Positions 1 through 8,237 are shown, counted from the stretch's first letter. The stretch is DNA of 64,000 nucleotides from Candidatus Leptovillus affinis (GCA_016705235.1 JADIYP010000001.1:682001-746000); one strand, 5' to 3'. The notes: generated from the letters alone by a model not told the origin. A program made the numbers and translations.

Positions 1-1
1 C

Positions 2-1090
2 ACCGACCACTTTTCCGTCAATCCCCGCCTGGGCACGTTGGCCGACATGCAAGAATTGGTGGCCAAGGCCAAGGCGCGCGGCCTGACGTTGCTGCTGGAT
101 TTTGTCGGCAACCACGTCGGCAGCGGCCATCCGCATTTTCAACACGCCCTGGCCCACGAAGACAGTCCTTACCACGATTGGTTCTTATGGGAGGAATGGC
201 CGCACCAATACGTGGCCTATTTTAACGTGCCCGACCTGCCGGAACTGAACACCAACCATCCTGCCGTGCGCCAATACATGATCGACAGCGTGCGGTATTG
301 GCTGGTGGAAATGGGCTTTGATGGGCTGCGCATGGATTATGTGCTGGGGCCGTCGCATGATTTTTGGACGGAACTGCGGCAGGCGGTGCTGGCTTTTAAG
401 CCCGACGCCTGGATGTTTGGCGAGGCGACACACACCCCGGAATGGCAGTTGGGGTACGACGGCCGTTTCGATGGCTGCCTCGATTTCCTTCTAACGACCA
501 AACTGCGCGATGCCTTTGCCTTCAACACGTTGGATGTGGCCGAACTGGACGCCTTCCTGAGCGTTCACGACGCTTTCTTCCCGCCCCACTTCAGCCGTCC
601 CAGCTTTCTGGATAACCACGATATGGATCGTTTTCTGGCGGTCGCCGGCGGCGACAAACGTAAATTAAAATTGGCCGCGCTCTGCCAATTTACTCTATCC
701 GGCCCGCCGATTGTCTATAACGGCACGGAAGTGGGCGTGGAACAGGAACGATTGATGCACGCGCCAGACAGTCACGGCATGGAAGAAAATCGCCAGCCGA
801 TGTTGTGGGGCGACGAGCAAGACGCCGATGTGCGCGAACATTTTCGTCAATTGGCCCATTTCCGCCGCCAGCACCCCGTCATCTGGCAGGGCAAACGACA
901 GGCCGTTTACCTGAACATAACCAATGGAACCTACGCCTACGCCATCAGCGATGACCAGGACGTTGTGCTCGCGGCCTTCAACCTCAGCAACCAGCCGCAG
1001 ACCTTGTTTATTCAAGCAGACGACCTTGGCCTGACAAAAGAGATAACCCTCGCGCCGTGGTCGGGTGACTGGACGGCCGTTCCCCGCTAA
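2..1090 (+). CDS. Alpha-amylase-family glycoside hydrolase (GH13), 5'-truncated
   Basis: The frame is open from the window edge, so the start lies upstream; 362 codons are present. The GH13 catalytic signatures occur in order: region I LDFVGNHVG, region II GFDGLRMDYV (the Asp is the expected nucleophile), region III WMFGEATH (Glu acid/base) and region IV FLDNHDMDRF. The last ~90 residues resemble the beta-sandwich C-domain that follows the barrel (VVLAAFNLSNQPQ). Family knowledge gives hydrolysis or transfer of alpha-glucosidic bonds in starch, glycogen or oligosaccharides. The exact specificity (amylase, alpha-glucosidase or a trehalose-forming relative) cannot be settled without the N-terminus. 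No signal peptide can be assessed. No partner gene is visible; a glycogen debranching enzyme is encoded at 34650-36638. Confidence 0.85.
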   Translation, partial: TDHFSVNPRLGTLADMQELVAKAKARGLTLLLDFVGNHVGSGHPHFQHALAHEDSPYHDWFLWEEWPHQYVAYFNVPDLPELNTNHPAVRQYMIDSVRYWLVEMGFDGLRMDYVLGPSHDFWTELRQAVLAFKPDAWMFGEATHTPEWQLGYDGRFDGCLDFLLTTKLRDAFAFNTLDVAELDAFLSVHDAFFPPHFSRPSFLDNHDMDRFLAVAGGDKRKLKLAALCQFTLSGPPIVYNGTEVGVEQERLMHAPDSHGMEENRQPMLWGDEQDADVREHFRQLAHFRRQHPVIWQGKRQAVYLNITNGTYAYAISDDQDVVLAAFNLSNQPQTLFIQADDLGLTKEITLAPWSGDWTAVPR

Positions 1091-1420
1091 CAAAAAACTT
1101 TAACGCAAAGAACGCAAAGAAGCAGAGGCGCAAAGCTGATTGACTGACAAAACTTATCTAACCGCGGAGAACGCGGAGAGCGCGGAGTTTGTACCAGATA
1201 AAACCTCCGCGTCCTCTGCGCTCTCTGCGGTAAAATTCTGAGATTTGTCAGTCAATCAGGGCGCAAAGATTATTTTGTTTTCTGATAGGTACGTTCCAGA
1301 CTGAAAAGGTGATATATAAGAGGAAAACTTTGCGTCTTTTCCCCCTTTGCTCCTTTGCGTTGAGGTTCTTTAAACTCATGAGATTAGAGATTAATCCAAT
1401 CTCCCGCCTCCCGCCTCTTC
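1091..1420. other. Intergenic region with foldback repeats
   Basis: No convincing gene is present in this 330-bp gap. It is filled by a palindromic element (1136-1259) and by outer repeats of the type AACGCAAAGAACGCAAAG at 1102-1135, answered in inverted orientation at about 1330-1365 (CTTTGCGTC, CTCCTTTGCGTT). The whole 1096-1373 stretch therefore looks like a nested inverted repeat. It may end transcription between the convergent genes at 1090 and 1421, but no clean stem plus T-run was seen. Confidence 0.7.
1136..1259. repeat. Foldback (MITE-like) palindromic element
   Basis: Perfect 16-bp terminal inverted repeats CTGATTGACTGACAAA at 1136-1151 and its complement at 1244-1259. Inside is a second imperfect inverted pair built of CGCGGAGA-like words (1161-1187 against 1205-1231). 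No transposase is encoded. It could be a miniature inverted-repeat element or a structured RNA/terminator element. Confidence 0.75.
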
Positions 1421-1768
1421 CTACAAATTATGCTCCAAATGCGCCCAAAACCAACCGACCACCGTGGGCACAACTCCTTTGCGCGCGCCAAACAGCAGCT
1501 TTTGGCCCACCGGGTTGATGGGATAGGCTTCGATGGTCACACGGCTCTTGCCGTCCGCATCGTTGGCGACGTTGACCAAAATTTCGCTGCGGTCGCCCAG
1601 AACTTTGCCGTGAATTTTCTTGTCGAATTGCCCTTTGATCGCACCCGTAGCCTTGTCTTCGGATATCACTTTGCCTTCTAAACCGGCAATGGCTTTCAAT
1701 ACGGCCTGGTAGGTTTTGTCGTTGGGTTGTTCATAGGAACGTGTTTCTGTGACTGTAAAATCTGCCAT
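1421..1768 (-). CDS. Conserved hypothetical protein, 115 aa
   Basis: I do not recognise a named family. The 115-residue protein is soluble, with no signal peptide or clear membrane span. It starts MADFTVTETRSYEQPNDKTY and has alternating polar/hydrophobic strands (SEILVNVAND, SRVTIEAYPIN) suggesting a small alpha/beta domain, of the kind seen in START/SRPBCC-like or sugar-metabolism accessory proteins; that is a guess only. A clear AGGAAA ribosome binding site lies 5-10 bp before the ATG. It sits 25 bp downstream of the sugar-phosphate kinase gene on the same strand, so it is probably the last gene of that transcript. Confidence 0.7.
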   Translation of the reverse strand: MADFTVTETRSYEQPNDKTYQAVLKAIAGLEGKVISEDKATGAIKGQFDKKIHGKVLGDRSEILVNVANDADGKSRVTIEAYPINPVGQKLLFGARKGVVPTVVGWFWAHLEHNL

Positions 1769-1793
1769 GAGAGTTTCCTTTTAGCTTGTTTTT

Positions 1794-2735
1794 CTAGGCT
1801 ACGGCCGTTACGTCCCGCAGCATGACTTGTGGTAATAATTGCTCAACCAGCGGGCGCGTGCCGACGGCCGTGCCCGGCAAACTGGCCGTCGCCGCGCCGC
1901 AGGCAATGCCCCAACGCAGGGCTTCGGCCACAGCGTAGCCCTGGCTGAGCGCAAACACCAGCCCGCCGACCATCGAATCACCGGCGCCGATGGGGTTGCG
2001 CTCTTGAATCTTGGGGCTGGCGGCCTGCCAGACGGCCGTGCCGTCTACCAACAGCGCCCCCGCCTTGCCCAAAGAAACGACCACGTTGCCCACGCCGTTG
2101 GCCTGCATGGCCTGGGCGGCGGCGGCAATTTCGGCGGGATTGTTCACCGGCAGGCCGGTGAGCTGGTGGGCTTCCACATCGTTGGGTTTGGCCAGGAACG
2201 GCCGTGCCCCACACCCCAGGCCCAACGCTTCGCCGCTGGTGTCCAGGATCACCCGGCCGCCGGCGGCTTGAATGTCGGTGATGAGGTGGGCGTAAACGGC
2301 CGTGGGCACGCCGGGCGGCAGGCTGCCGGCCAGCACCCACCAGTCGCCCTCTCGTGAGAGGGCGCGCACTTTGCGCCGTAATTCGTCCAATTCGCTCGCG
2401 GAAATGGTGGGGCCAGGTTCGTTGACTTTGAGGTAATGGCTGGCTGGTTCCGTGACGACGCTGACGTTGGTGCGCGTTTCGCCGCTGACGGGCACGAAGT
2501 CTATGCCAATGCCCAGCGATTCCAGCCCTTCGCGCAGCAGGTCGCCGCTCTTGCCTCCGGCAAAGCCAATGGCTGTGCTTTCGGCCCCCAATGCTTGTAA
2601 CATGCGAGACACGTTAAAGCCTTTGCCGCCAAAATCGACGCGCGTTTTGCCTGCCCGCAGCACAGAATCAAAGGCAATCTCCGGCACGACCAACTCTTTG
2701 TCTACCGCCGGATTGAGAGTCACTGTATAAATCAT
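1794..2735 (-). CDS. fruK: PfkB-family sugar-phosphate kinase (1-phosphofructokinase type)
   Basis: The 313-residue protein opens with MIYTVTLNPAVDKEL and has the GGKGFNVSRML substrate-binding loop near residue 37 and the C-terminal ribokinase-fold signature PIGAGDSMVGG, whose Asp is the catalytic base. Length and motifs match the FruK/LacC/tagatose-6-phosphate kinase branch. The family phosphorylates fructose 1-phosphate to fructose 1,6-bisphosphate, or tagatose 6-phosphate to tagatose 1,6-bisphosphate. Which one applies depends on the sugar alcohol handled by the PTS genes upstream (3378-9365); motif reading alone cannot tell. It lies at the distal end of that minus-strand cluster. The symbol is for the family branch, not proven specificity. 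Confidence 0.85.
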   Translation of the reverse strand: MIYTVTLNPAVDKELVVPEIAFDSVLRAGKTRVDFGGKGFNVSRMLQALGAESTAIGFAGGKSGDLLREGLESLGIGIDFVPVSGETRTNVSVVTEPASHYLKVNEPGPTISASELDELRRKVRALSREGDWWVLAGSLPPGVPTAVYAHLITDIQAAGGRVILDTSGEALGLGCGARPFLAKPNDVEAHQLTGLPVNNPAEIAAAAQAMQANGVGNVVVSLGKAGALLVDGTAVWQAASPKIQERNPIGAGDSMVGGLVFALSQGYAVAEALRWGIACGAATASLPGTAVGTRPLVEQLLPQVMLRDVTAVA

Positions 2736-2765
2736 CGTCTTCTCGCTTTTTTGGAGAACCTAGAG

Positions 2766-2874
2766 CTAGCAGTTTGTCGGAAAAGTACCCGTAGCCGCGG
2801 TTTCTTACCGCGTCTTCCAGAGGCGGGGTAAGGATACCCCGGCTACAAAAAGAGGTTCTCCGACAGACTGCTAG
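2766..2874. repeat. Foldback palindromic element
   Basis: Terminal inverted repeats CTAGCAGTTTGTCGGA (2766-2781) and TCCGACAGACTGCTAG (2859-2874) match at 15 of 16 positions. A second inner pair is GTAGCCGCGGTTTCTTACC (2791-2809) against GGTAAGGATACCCCGGCTAC. GAGAACC outside the left arm also pairs with GGTTCTC inside the right side. It occupies most of the gap before the PfkB gene and encodes nothing; it is MITE-like or a structured mRNA element. Confidence 0.75.
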
Positions 2875-2914
2875 AGGAAGAAAGAAGAAACATTTCCCCA
2901 CTCTCGCTCTGGCT

Positions 2915-3298
2915 CTAGCTCTCGCTTCCTTTTGGGCGGCGGGATTGTTCGTAGGCGTACCAGAGGCCGGCCGCCGCGCCGGCGAGGGCCATCACCAGGG
3001 AGACGGCCGTTTTCCCGCCCATGTCATAGAGTGGATGCCGCAGTTCCAGCAGGGCTAGCAGCACGGCCGTTTTCACAAAGTTCAGCGCCGCGCCCTTGAG
3101 CAGCGAGGAGAAAGACGGCCGTTCCTTAAAAGCCCGCAGCACGGCCGTCACCACCGCCACCGTCAATGCCAGCCCAAGCACCAGCGCCACACTGGGCGTC
3201 CGCACCGGCCGGAAGAAAAGCCCAAAGTACAAGCCCAGCGCCCCGCCGGTCAGAGCATAACGCGTCATCAGGTTACTCATCGTTCTTTTTTTGGTCAT
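2915..3298 (-). CDS. Small integral membrane protein of unknown function
   Basis: A 127-residue protein with about four hydrophobic segments (around residues 12-28, 35-53, 69-85 and 94-112), ending in a basic, polar tail (YEQSRRPKGSES). I recognise no family; it superficially resembles small YgxB/DUF-type inner-membrane proteins. ATG at 3298 is preferred to the TTG just upstream; a further in-frame ATG at 3280 is possible because the core homology-like sequence begins there. It lies between the kinase and dehydrogenase genes of the sugar-alcohol cluster but separated from both by repeat elements, so co-transcription is uncertain. Confidence 0.65.
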   Translation of the reverse strand: MTKKRTMSNLMTRYALTGGALGLYFGLFFRPVRTPSVALVLGLALTVAVVTAVLRAFKERPSFSSLLKGAALNFVKTAVLLALLELRHPLYDMGGKTAVSLVMALAGAAAGLWYAYEQSRRPKGSES

Positions 3299-3311
3299 CA
3301 ATCTTCTGCTT

Positions 3312-3376
3312 CGTGATGCGTGATACGTGAGACGGAACAGGCATCACGCTTCACGCCTCACGCTTCACGCCTCACG
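3312..3376. repeat. GTGATGCGTGAT / TCACGC intergenic repeat, copy 1
   Basis: TCGTGATGCGTGATACGTGA is followed by GCATCACGCTTCACGCCTCACGC-type words in inverted orientation. It is the most degenerate of four related intergenic elements (others at 8238, 31485 and 55596). It fills the gap after the stop of the dehydrogenase gene. Confidence 0.75.
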
Positions 3377-3377
3377 T

Positions 3378-5114
3378 TCACGGTTTCCAATATGTCTCGA
3401 TCAGCGCCTTCTCGGCTTCTTCCGACCAAACGTCGCCTTCGCCCAGTTTGGCGGCGATGTCCGGCAGCTTGTCGGCCAGTTCGTCCAGGCCCAGCAGCGG
3501 CAGGTCGGGGATTTGGGGGAAGATGACGATTTTGCCGGGATAACGGCCGTCCATCATCGCCTCCACCCCTTGCTGCGCGGCGTTCATGCCGCCAATCGCC
3601 GCCACCGAACGGGAGGGCGAGAGCGAACCGTCCAGTGATCGCTGCATCACCAACCGCTGATCGTCCAGCGTCAGACCGGAGGTGCCGGTGAATTGGGCGT
3701 TAGCCAGATAGACGGGGCTGAGGTCCAAGGGGGCCATTGTGCCGTTGGGCACGCCCGCAAAGAAGACGAGCATCCCGTTCTCATTCAGCACGGTCGCGGC
3801 CTCGGCCATCAGGGCGGCCACCGGCACACTGACGACCACGTCATCCGCGCCCAGGCCATCGGTGGCCTGCATCACAAAGTCGTACAGGCTGTCTTTTGAA
3901 TTGGCCGGGTTGAAGACCAGCAGGTCGACGTTGTTCTTTTTCGCCAGGGGGGCGAAGCGTTCTTTGATGGCTTCCAGGCGGTTGTCGTTGACTTCCGTGG
4001 CAATGACTAAGCGGGGACCGTTGGGCAATTCGATGGCCCTTTGCACGTGCATCTGCCCCATCGGGCCGCCCGCGCCGATGAACACGGCCGCGCCGTGCGG
4101 CGTGAGTTCGCAGCGATTGCGCCCTTCGCCATAGGAAGCGGCGATGTCTGGCCCCCGGTTGCCCAGGAAAGCAATGTAGTCGTAGTGCAGGCGGCCCATG
4201 TCGGCGTCCACCAGACCATCCAGGGCGGTTTCGCCGACCATGTTGAGCGTGCCGCGCCGGGCTATCTGGCGGGCGATGGTGGACACGGCCGTTGCCTCTC
4301 GCGGGTCCAGCAGCACAATGTCGTCAAAGCCCGCCCCGCCGGTCACTTCTTTGGCCAGGGCGGCATAGTCGTCTGCGGCCACATTGTCGCGGACAATGAC
4401 TTGCGCGCCGGTTTGTGCCACCAGGGCTTGCACGGCCGGCGGCGCATCGGTTAAGACGATGGTCGCGGGCGCAGCCAGCCCGGCGGAGAAGGTGTAATCG
4501 CGCTCGTCGCCGGGGCGGCCAATAAGCCACATCGTCCCGCCCTCTTTGGGTTCCAGGCGGCGGCGCTGCGTATAGGCGGCCACCACACAGCCCCACGGCT
4601 CCAATAAAGAGGCTTCGGCATAGCCCATGTTGCCTTCTAAAGGCAGCAGGCACGCGCCCGCATCGGTCTGCAAAACCTCAGGACCAATCAGGTGATATTG
4701 AATGAGGCCGCCGGGCACGGTGTAGCCGTAGGCGGTGCTTTTGCCGTTCTGGTAAATGTCCGGCTGAACGGCCAGCCGCTGGCCGGGATGATAGGTATCG
4801 GCCAGTTCCGCGCCGACTTCCAGGACGGTGAGTGTGACTTCGTGCCCCAGGCGTGTCGGCTCCTGGCGCAGGTCACGATTGTACAATTTGGGGTGGCTGC
4901 CCCCTTGTTTGATCAATTTCACATCGGAAAAACACATGCCCACGCTGTCGATGCGCACCAACATCTGGTTGGGGCCGGGGTGGGGGACAGGGAATTGTTC
5001 GGGACGGCCGTCTTGACCGATGTTCTCGATGCCTGCGCCATACATATTCCAGGCCCAGGTTTTGTCGGGAACGGCCGTTTTCGCTTCGCGGTATAACTCA
5101 TAGTTTGATGACAT
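3378..5114 (-). CDS. Long zinc-dependent medium-chain dehydrogenase (sugar-alcohol-phosphate dehydrogenase candidate)
   Basis: 578 residues, against about 350-420 for usual MDR enzymes. The N-terminal GroES-like catalytic domain carries likely zinc ligands in GMCFSD, LGHEV and LLEPWG. Two Rossmann-like regions follow: a degenerate one near residues 190-330 (TMWLIGRPGDE, no proper GxGxxG) and a canonical one near residue 345 (AVFIGAGGPMGQMHV). The closest group I can name is the YggP/SorE-like dehydrogenases; E. coli yggP lies beside the cryptic mannitol PTS genes cmtAB. Here it follows a mannitol-type PTS with no mtlD visible, so I infer that it oxidises the imported polyol phosphate. An operator-like array lies 90-190 bp upstream. 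The substrate remains unproven. Confidence 0.75.
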   Translation of the reverse strand: MSSNYELYREAKTAVPDKTWAWNMYGAGIENIGQDGRPEQFPVPHPGPNQMLVRIDSVGMCFSDVKLIKQGGSHPKLYNRDLRQEPTRLGHEVTLTVLEVGAELADTYHPGQRLAVQPDIYQNGKSTAYGYTVPGGLIQYHLIGPEVLQTDAGACLLPLEGNMGYAEASLLEPWGCVVAAYTQRRRLEPKEGGTMWLIGRPGDERDYTFSAGLAAPATIVLTDAPPAVQALVAQTGAQVIVRDNVAADDYAALAKEVTGGAGFDDIVLLDPREATAVSTIARQIARRGTLNMVGETALDGLVDADMGRLHYDYIAFLGNRGPDIAASYGEGRNRCELTPHGAAVFIGAGGPMGQMHVQRAIELPNGPRLVIATEVNDNRLEAIKERFAPLAKKNNVDLLVFNPANSKDSLYDFVMQATDGLGADDVVVSVPVAALMAEAATVLNENGMLVFFAGVPNGTMAPLDLSPVYLANAQFTGTSGLTLDDQRLVMQRSLDGSLSPSRSVAAIGGMNAAQQGVEAMMDGRYPGKIVIFPQIPDLPLLGLDELADKLPDIAAKLGEGDVWSEEAEKALIETYWKP

Positions 5115-5202
5115 GGATCACCTCTTCTTACGGTGTGCGAGACAAAAGCTCGCGGGTAATGTATCGGGTCAGGCCCGTAGCAGGCTCTTTTGTTTCGCTG
5201 GC

Positions 5203-5305
5203 AAAACACACGTGTTTTGAGCTAAAAACACACGTGTTTTAGACCCAAAACACACGACATTTTTTAAAAAACACGTGTGTTTTTTTAAAAAACTCACGAC
5301 ATTTT
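5203..5305. promoter_or_regulatory. Phased array of AAAACACACGTGTTTT operator-like sites
   Basis: Five related sites lie in tandem: 5203-5218 and 5224-5240 (AAAACACACGTGTTTT), 5247-5263 (AAAACACACGACATTTT), 5265-5287 (AAAACACGTGTGTTTT, reversed) and 5287-5305 (AAAACTCACGACATTTT). Centres are about 20-23 bp apart, roughly two helical turns. All sit upstream of the dehydrogenase start at 5114. This is the pattern of a multi-site operator for a dimeric regulator; the regulator is unknown, the PRD protein at 9523 being only a neighbour. Confidence 0.75.
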
Positions 5306-5340
5306 GACTGCTGGACTTGCAAGAGATTTGGCCGGGATGA

Positions 5341-5372
5341 GATTGGACCAATCTTTCAAGATTGGTCCAATC
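5341..5372 (-). terminator. Perfect hairpin downstream of the HPr-EI gene
   Basis: GATTGGACCAATCT, loop TTCA, AGATTGGTCCAATC: a 14-bp perfect stem starting 12 bp after the HPr-EI stop on the minus strand. There is no strong T-run, so it is either a weak terminator or an mRNA 3'-end stabiliser separating the PTS genes from the dehydrogenase. One arm (GATTGGACCAATCT) recurs at 41389-41402. Confidence 0.55.
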
Positions 5373-5383
5373 TGGGTGGCGTG

Positions 5384-7423
5384 TTAGGACACGGCCGTTG
5401 GCATCATTTCACGCACTTCAACGGCCGTGCCGCAGGCCAGGGCTTCTTGCGCGATGGCTTGGGCCGCGGCCAGCGTCAGCTCGCGGATTTGCGCCTTGAC
5501 CGACGGGATGGACGGCACGCTGACGCTGAGTTCATCCACGCCTAAGCCTACCAGAATCGGTACGGCTTGCGGGTCGGCGCCCAGTTCGCCGCAGACGCCC
5601 ACCCATTTGCCATTGGCGTGCGCCGCTTCTACCGTGCGGGCAATCAAGCGCAGCACTGCCGGGTGCAGACCATCGGATTTGCCCGCCAAAGACGGGTGCA
5701 TCCGGTCCATCGCCAGGGTGTACTGGGTCAGATCGTTCGTGCCGATAGAGAAAAAGTCCACCTCTTTGGCGAAGACATCGGCCATCAGCGCGGCCGAGGG
5801 CACCTCGATCATAATGCCCACTTCTACGTCCGGCGCGCCCAACTCCGCCCGGATTTCGGCCACCATCGCCCGCGCCGCCTGCCATTCAGACAGGTCGGCG
5901 ACCATGGGAAACATGATGCGCAGGGGGCCAAACGCGGCGGCGCGCAGGATGGCGCGCAGCTGCTGACGCAGCAGTTCCGGCCTGTTCAGGCACAGCCGGA
6001 TGCCGCGTTCGCCCAAAAACGGGTTGGCTTCCGGCGGCACGCTGATGTACGGCAGGGGTTTATCACCGCCAATGTCCAGCGTGCGCACAATAACCGGCTG
6101 CCCATTCAGGGCTTGCACTACGTCGCGGTACACTTCAAACTGCTCCAATTCCGTGGGCGCTTCGGTGCGCTCCAGGAAGAGAAACTCCGTGCGTAACAGG
6201 CCCACGCCCTCCGCCCCAGCGGTGGCCGCTTTCCGCGCGTCCTTCAGTCCGCCGATATTGGCCACGACTTCGACGCGGTGATTGTCTTGGGTGATGGCCG
6301 GTTCGCCGGCGGTGGCGGCGGCGCGGGACATGGCCGCCTGCCAGGATTGCTGCTGCGCCTGGGCCTGGGCCACGGCGGCGGCGTCCGGGTTGATGGTGAG
6401 GGTGCCGTCGGAGCCATTGAGGATGACGGGGGTGAGGTTGGCGATGTCCAGAACGGCCGTGCCCGCACTCACAATCGCCGGTAAGCTGAGGGCGCGGGCA
6501 ATGATAGCTGAATGGGCTGTCGGGCCGCCGGCGGCCGTGCAAAAGCCCAGGATTTTGCCCCGATCCAGTGACGCGGTGTCCGAGGGGGACAGGTCGGCGG
6601 CCACCAGAATAATCGGGTGATCCGGCAGGCTGACTTGCTGCTCGTCGCCGCCCATCAGCAGGCGCAGCACGCGGTAGCCCACGTCCTGAATGTCGGCGGC
6701 CCGCCCGGCCAGCAGCGGATCGTTGAGGGCGGCCATGGCTTTAGCACGGCCGTCGATAGTGACTTGCCAGGCGCGGGCGGCGCTTTGCTGCTTGTGGATG
6801 CGCTCCAATACGGCGTCCAGCAGGTCCGGGTCTTCCAGGATTTCCTGGTGAACTTCAAAGATAGCGGCTTCGCTGGCGCTGGTAGACTGCACCATTTGTT
6901 TGTGTAACGTGACCAACTGGCCACGGGCGCGGTCCAGGGCTTTCTGCAAAGCGGCCTCTTCTACAGAGGCGCCGCGAAAGGTTTCGTCGATGGTGATTTC
7001 TTCGTGGGTTAGATGGTAAATGGGGCCGATGGCGATGCCCGGCGCGGCGGGAATGCCTTTGATGACGTTGGCCGGGAGAACGGCCGTGTTGCCGGGTGTG
7101 GCTTGTTGGCCGTTGGCGGGCGCGGTGGAGGGAACGGCCGTTTCCACAGGTGCATGGTGGTCTTCGCCGAGGCCGTCGGCAACGGCCGTAACCAAGGCCG
7201 CCAGCGCTTCCTCTTCATCTACGCCATCAACAATCAGCCGAATCTCGCTGCCACATTCCACGCCCAGCGTCAACATGGAGATAAGACTCTTGGCGTTGGC
7301 CTTCTTTTCGCCGTGCTGCACGCGAATGTCCGATTTATACTGCTTGGCGGTATTCACAAACACCTTGGCCGGCCGCGCATGCAAGCCGGTGGGGTTGTGA
7401 ATCGTCAGGTCATGTTCTTTCAT
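5384..7423 (-). CDS. ptsI: HPr-Enzyme I fusion of the sugar phosphotransferase system
   Basis: A 679-residue fusion. Residues 1-88 are HPr, with the phosphorylatable His15 in TGLHARPAK and a SLISMLTLG segment near the regulatory serine position. A Thr/Ala/Pro-rich linker (about 90-125) follows, then a complete Enzyme I: GGPTAHSAIIAR holds the active-site His, GVGLLRTEFLF and the C-terminal GVCGELGADP region belong to the PEP-binding barrel. It takes phosphate from PEP and hands it to the EIIA encoded immediately upstream (7444-7887). The linker contains two ACGGCCGT copies, read as ETAVP and NTAVL. Fusions of HPr to EI are known in other PTS systems (FruB-like); here it makes the cluster self-sufficient in general PTS components. 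Confidence 0.95.
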   Translation of the reverse strand: MKEHDLTIHNPTGLHARPAKVFVNTAKQYKSDIRVQHGEKKANAKSLISMLTLGVECGSEIRLIVDGVDEEEALAALVTAVADGLGEDHHAPVETAVPSTAPANGQQATPGNTAVLPANVIKGIPAAPGIAIGPIYHLTHEEITIDETFRGASVEEAALQKALDRARGQLVTLHKQMVQSTSASEAAIFEVHQEILEDPDLLDAVLERIHKQQSAARAWQVTIDGRAKAMAALNDPLLAGRAADIQDVGYRVLRLLMGGDEQQVSLPDHPIILVAADLSPSDTASLDRGKILGFCTAAGGPTAHSAIIARALSLPAIVSAGTAVLDIANLTPVILNGSDGTLTINPDAAAVAQAQAQQQSWQAAMSRAAATAGEPAITQDNHRVEVVANIGGLKDARKAATAGAEGVGLLRTEFLFLERTEAPTELEQFEVYRDVVQALNGQPVIVRTLDIGGDKPLPYISVPPEANPFLGERGIRLCLNRPELLRQQLRAILRAAAFGPLRIMFPMVADLSEWQAARAMVAEIRAELGAPDVEVGIMIEVPSAALMADVFAKEVDFFSIGTNDLTQYTLAMDRMHPSLAGKSDGLHPAVLRLIARTVEAAHANGKWVGVCGELGADPQAVPILVGLGVDELSVSVPSIPSVKAQIRELTLAAAQAIAQEALACGTAVEVREMMPTAVS

Positions 7424-7443
7424 AATAGACTGCCCTTTTCCCG

Positions 7444-7887
7444 CTAATCAACCTCCACCCTTGTAGCGCCAAGTTGAGTCAGGATGAGTTCGGGGTCTGC
7501 TGTTTGGATGAGCGCCTGGGTCATCTCTTCGTCTTCGATCACTTCGGCCAGATTGGCCAGCACGCCGATGTGCTCGTCGGAAGAAGCGGCAATACCGATG
7601 ATCAGGTACGCCTTTTCGCCATCTTCCCATTCGACGCCGGCGGGCACTTGCAGCACGGAAATGCCGGTTTGCAAAATGTCGGCGCGGTTATCGAACTGGC
7701 CGTGCGGGATGGAAACGCCGTTGCCCAGGTAGGTGGACATGGTTTGTTCGCGGGCCAACATGCCCTGCACATACCCTGCCTGTACGCAGCCGCTGTTGAC
7801 CAGCAGGTCGCCGGCCTGGCGAATGGCGTCGGCCTTGTCAACGGCCGTAGCGCCCAACCGGATTCTGTCTACAGATAAGATAGCCAT
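7444..7887 (-). CDS. mtlF: PTS EIIA component, mannitol/fructose type
   Basis: A 147-residue EIIA domain. The phosphorylation site is the His of VSIPHGQFD near residue 65, and ILQTGISVLQVPAGVEW and the C-terminal LANLAEVIEDEE match the mannitol/fructose EIIA family. It accepts phosphate from the HPr domain encoded just downstream and passes it to EIIB (7892-8221). A good GGAG ribosome binding site lies before the ATG, and the EIIB stop is 4 bp away, so the genes are tightly coupled. In many bacteria EIIA, B and C are fused in one MtlA protein; here all three are separate genes. Confidence 0.92.
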   Translation of the reverse strand: MAILSVDRIRLGATAVDKADAIRQAGDLLVNSGCVQAGYVQGMLAREQTMSTYLGNGVSIPHGQFDNRADILQTGISVLQVPAGVEWEDGEKAYLIIGIAASSDEHIGVLANLAEVIEDEEMTQALIQTADPELILTQLGATRVEVD

Positions 7888-7891
7888 AGGG

Positions 7892-8221
7892 TTACTCCAA
7901 ATTGCTCACAATGTCGCTGTTGTCGGTAAACGCTTTCACAATGCCATCAAAGACAGGATCATTGAGGAATTGGCTGAAGGCCACCACGACGGCGTCGGGC
8001 GCTTTGCCCTGGGCCACTTTGGCCAGCCCTTTATGCACCAGGATCACCTGCGCATCGGTGGGAATGCCCCGTGCCGGTTTGTGAACCACAGTCACGCTGG
8101 TTACTTTGGCTTGTTTCAATTTCTTCTTGAGCGAGTTGACGCTCATCAGACTTGAACCCATGCCGGCTTCACAGGCCAGGATGATGGTGCTTACTTGAGA
8201 TGCAGGGATAGAGTGTGTCAT
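7892..8221 (-). CDS. PTS EIIB component, mannitol type
   Basis: A 109-residue EIIB domain. The cysteine of LACEAGMGSSLM (near residue 19) is the expected phosphorylation site, followed by VTSVTVVHKPARGIP and a C-terminal NSDIVSNLE. I chose ATG 8221 because AGGAG sits 6-9 bp before it; the longer open frame to 8272 would translate the intergenic GTGATGCGTGAT repeat. It transfers phosphate from EIIA to the sugar alcohol bound by EIIC (8292-9365). It is usually fused to EIIC in MtlA, so the split arrangement resembles Gram-positive or CmtAB-like variants. Confidence 0.92.
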   Translation of the reverse strand: MTHSIPASQVSTIILACEAGMGSSLMSVNSLKKKLKQAKVTSVTVVHKPARGIPTDAQVILVHKGLAKVAQGKAPDAVVVAFSQFLNDPVFDGIVKAFTDNSDIVSNLE

Positions 8222-8237
8222 GATTGCTCCTTTTTCG

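Noticed and set aside
1136..1259. An insertion sequence
   Set aside because: There is no transposase frame between the arms; the element is only 124 bp.
5169..5351. A 60-residue open frame in the operator array
   Set aside because: It reads through repeated AAAACACACGTG sites and has no ribosome binding site; the array is better explained as regulatory DNA.
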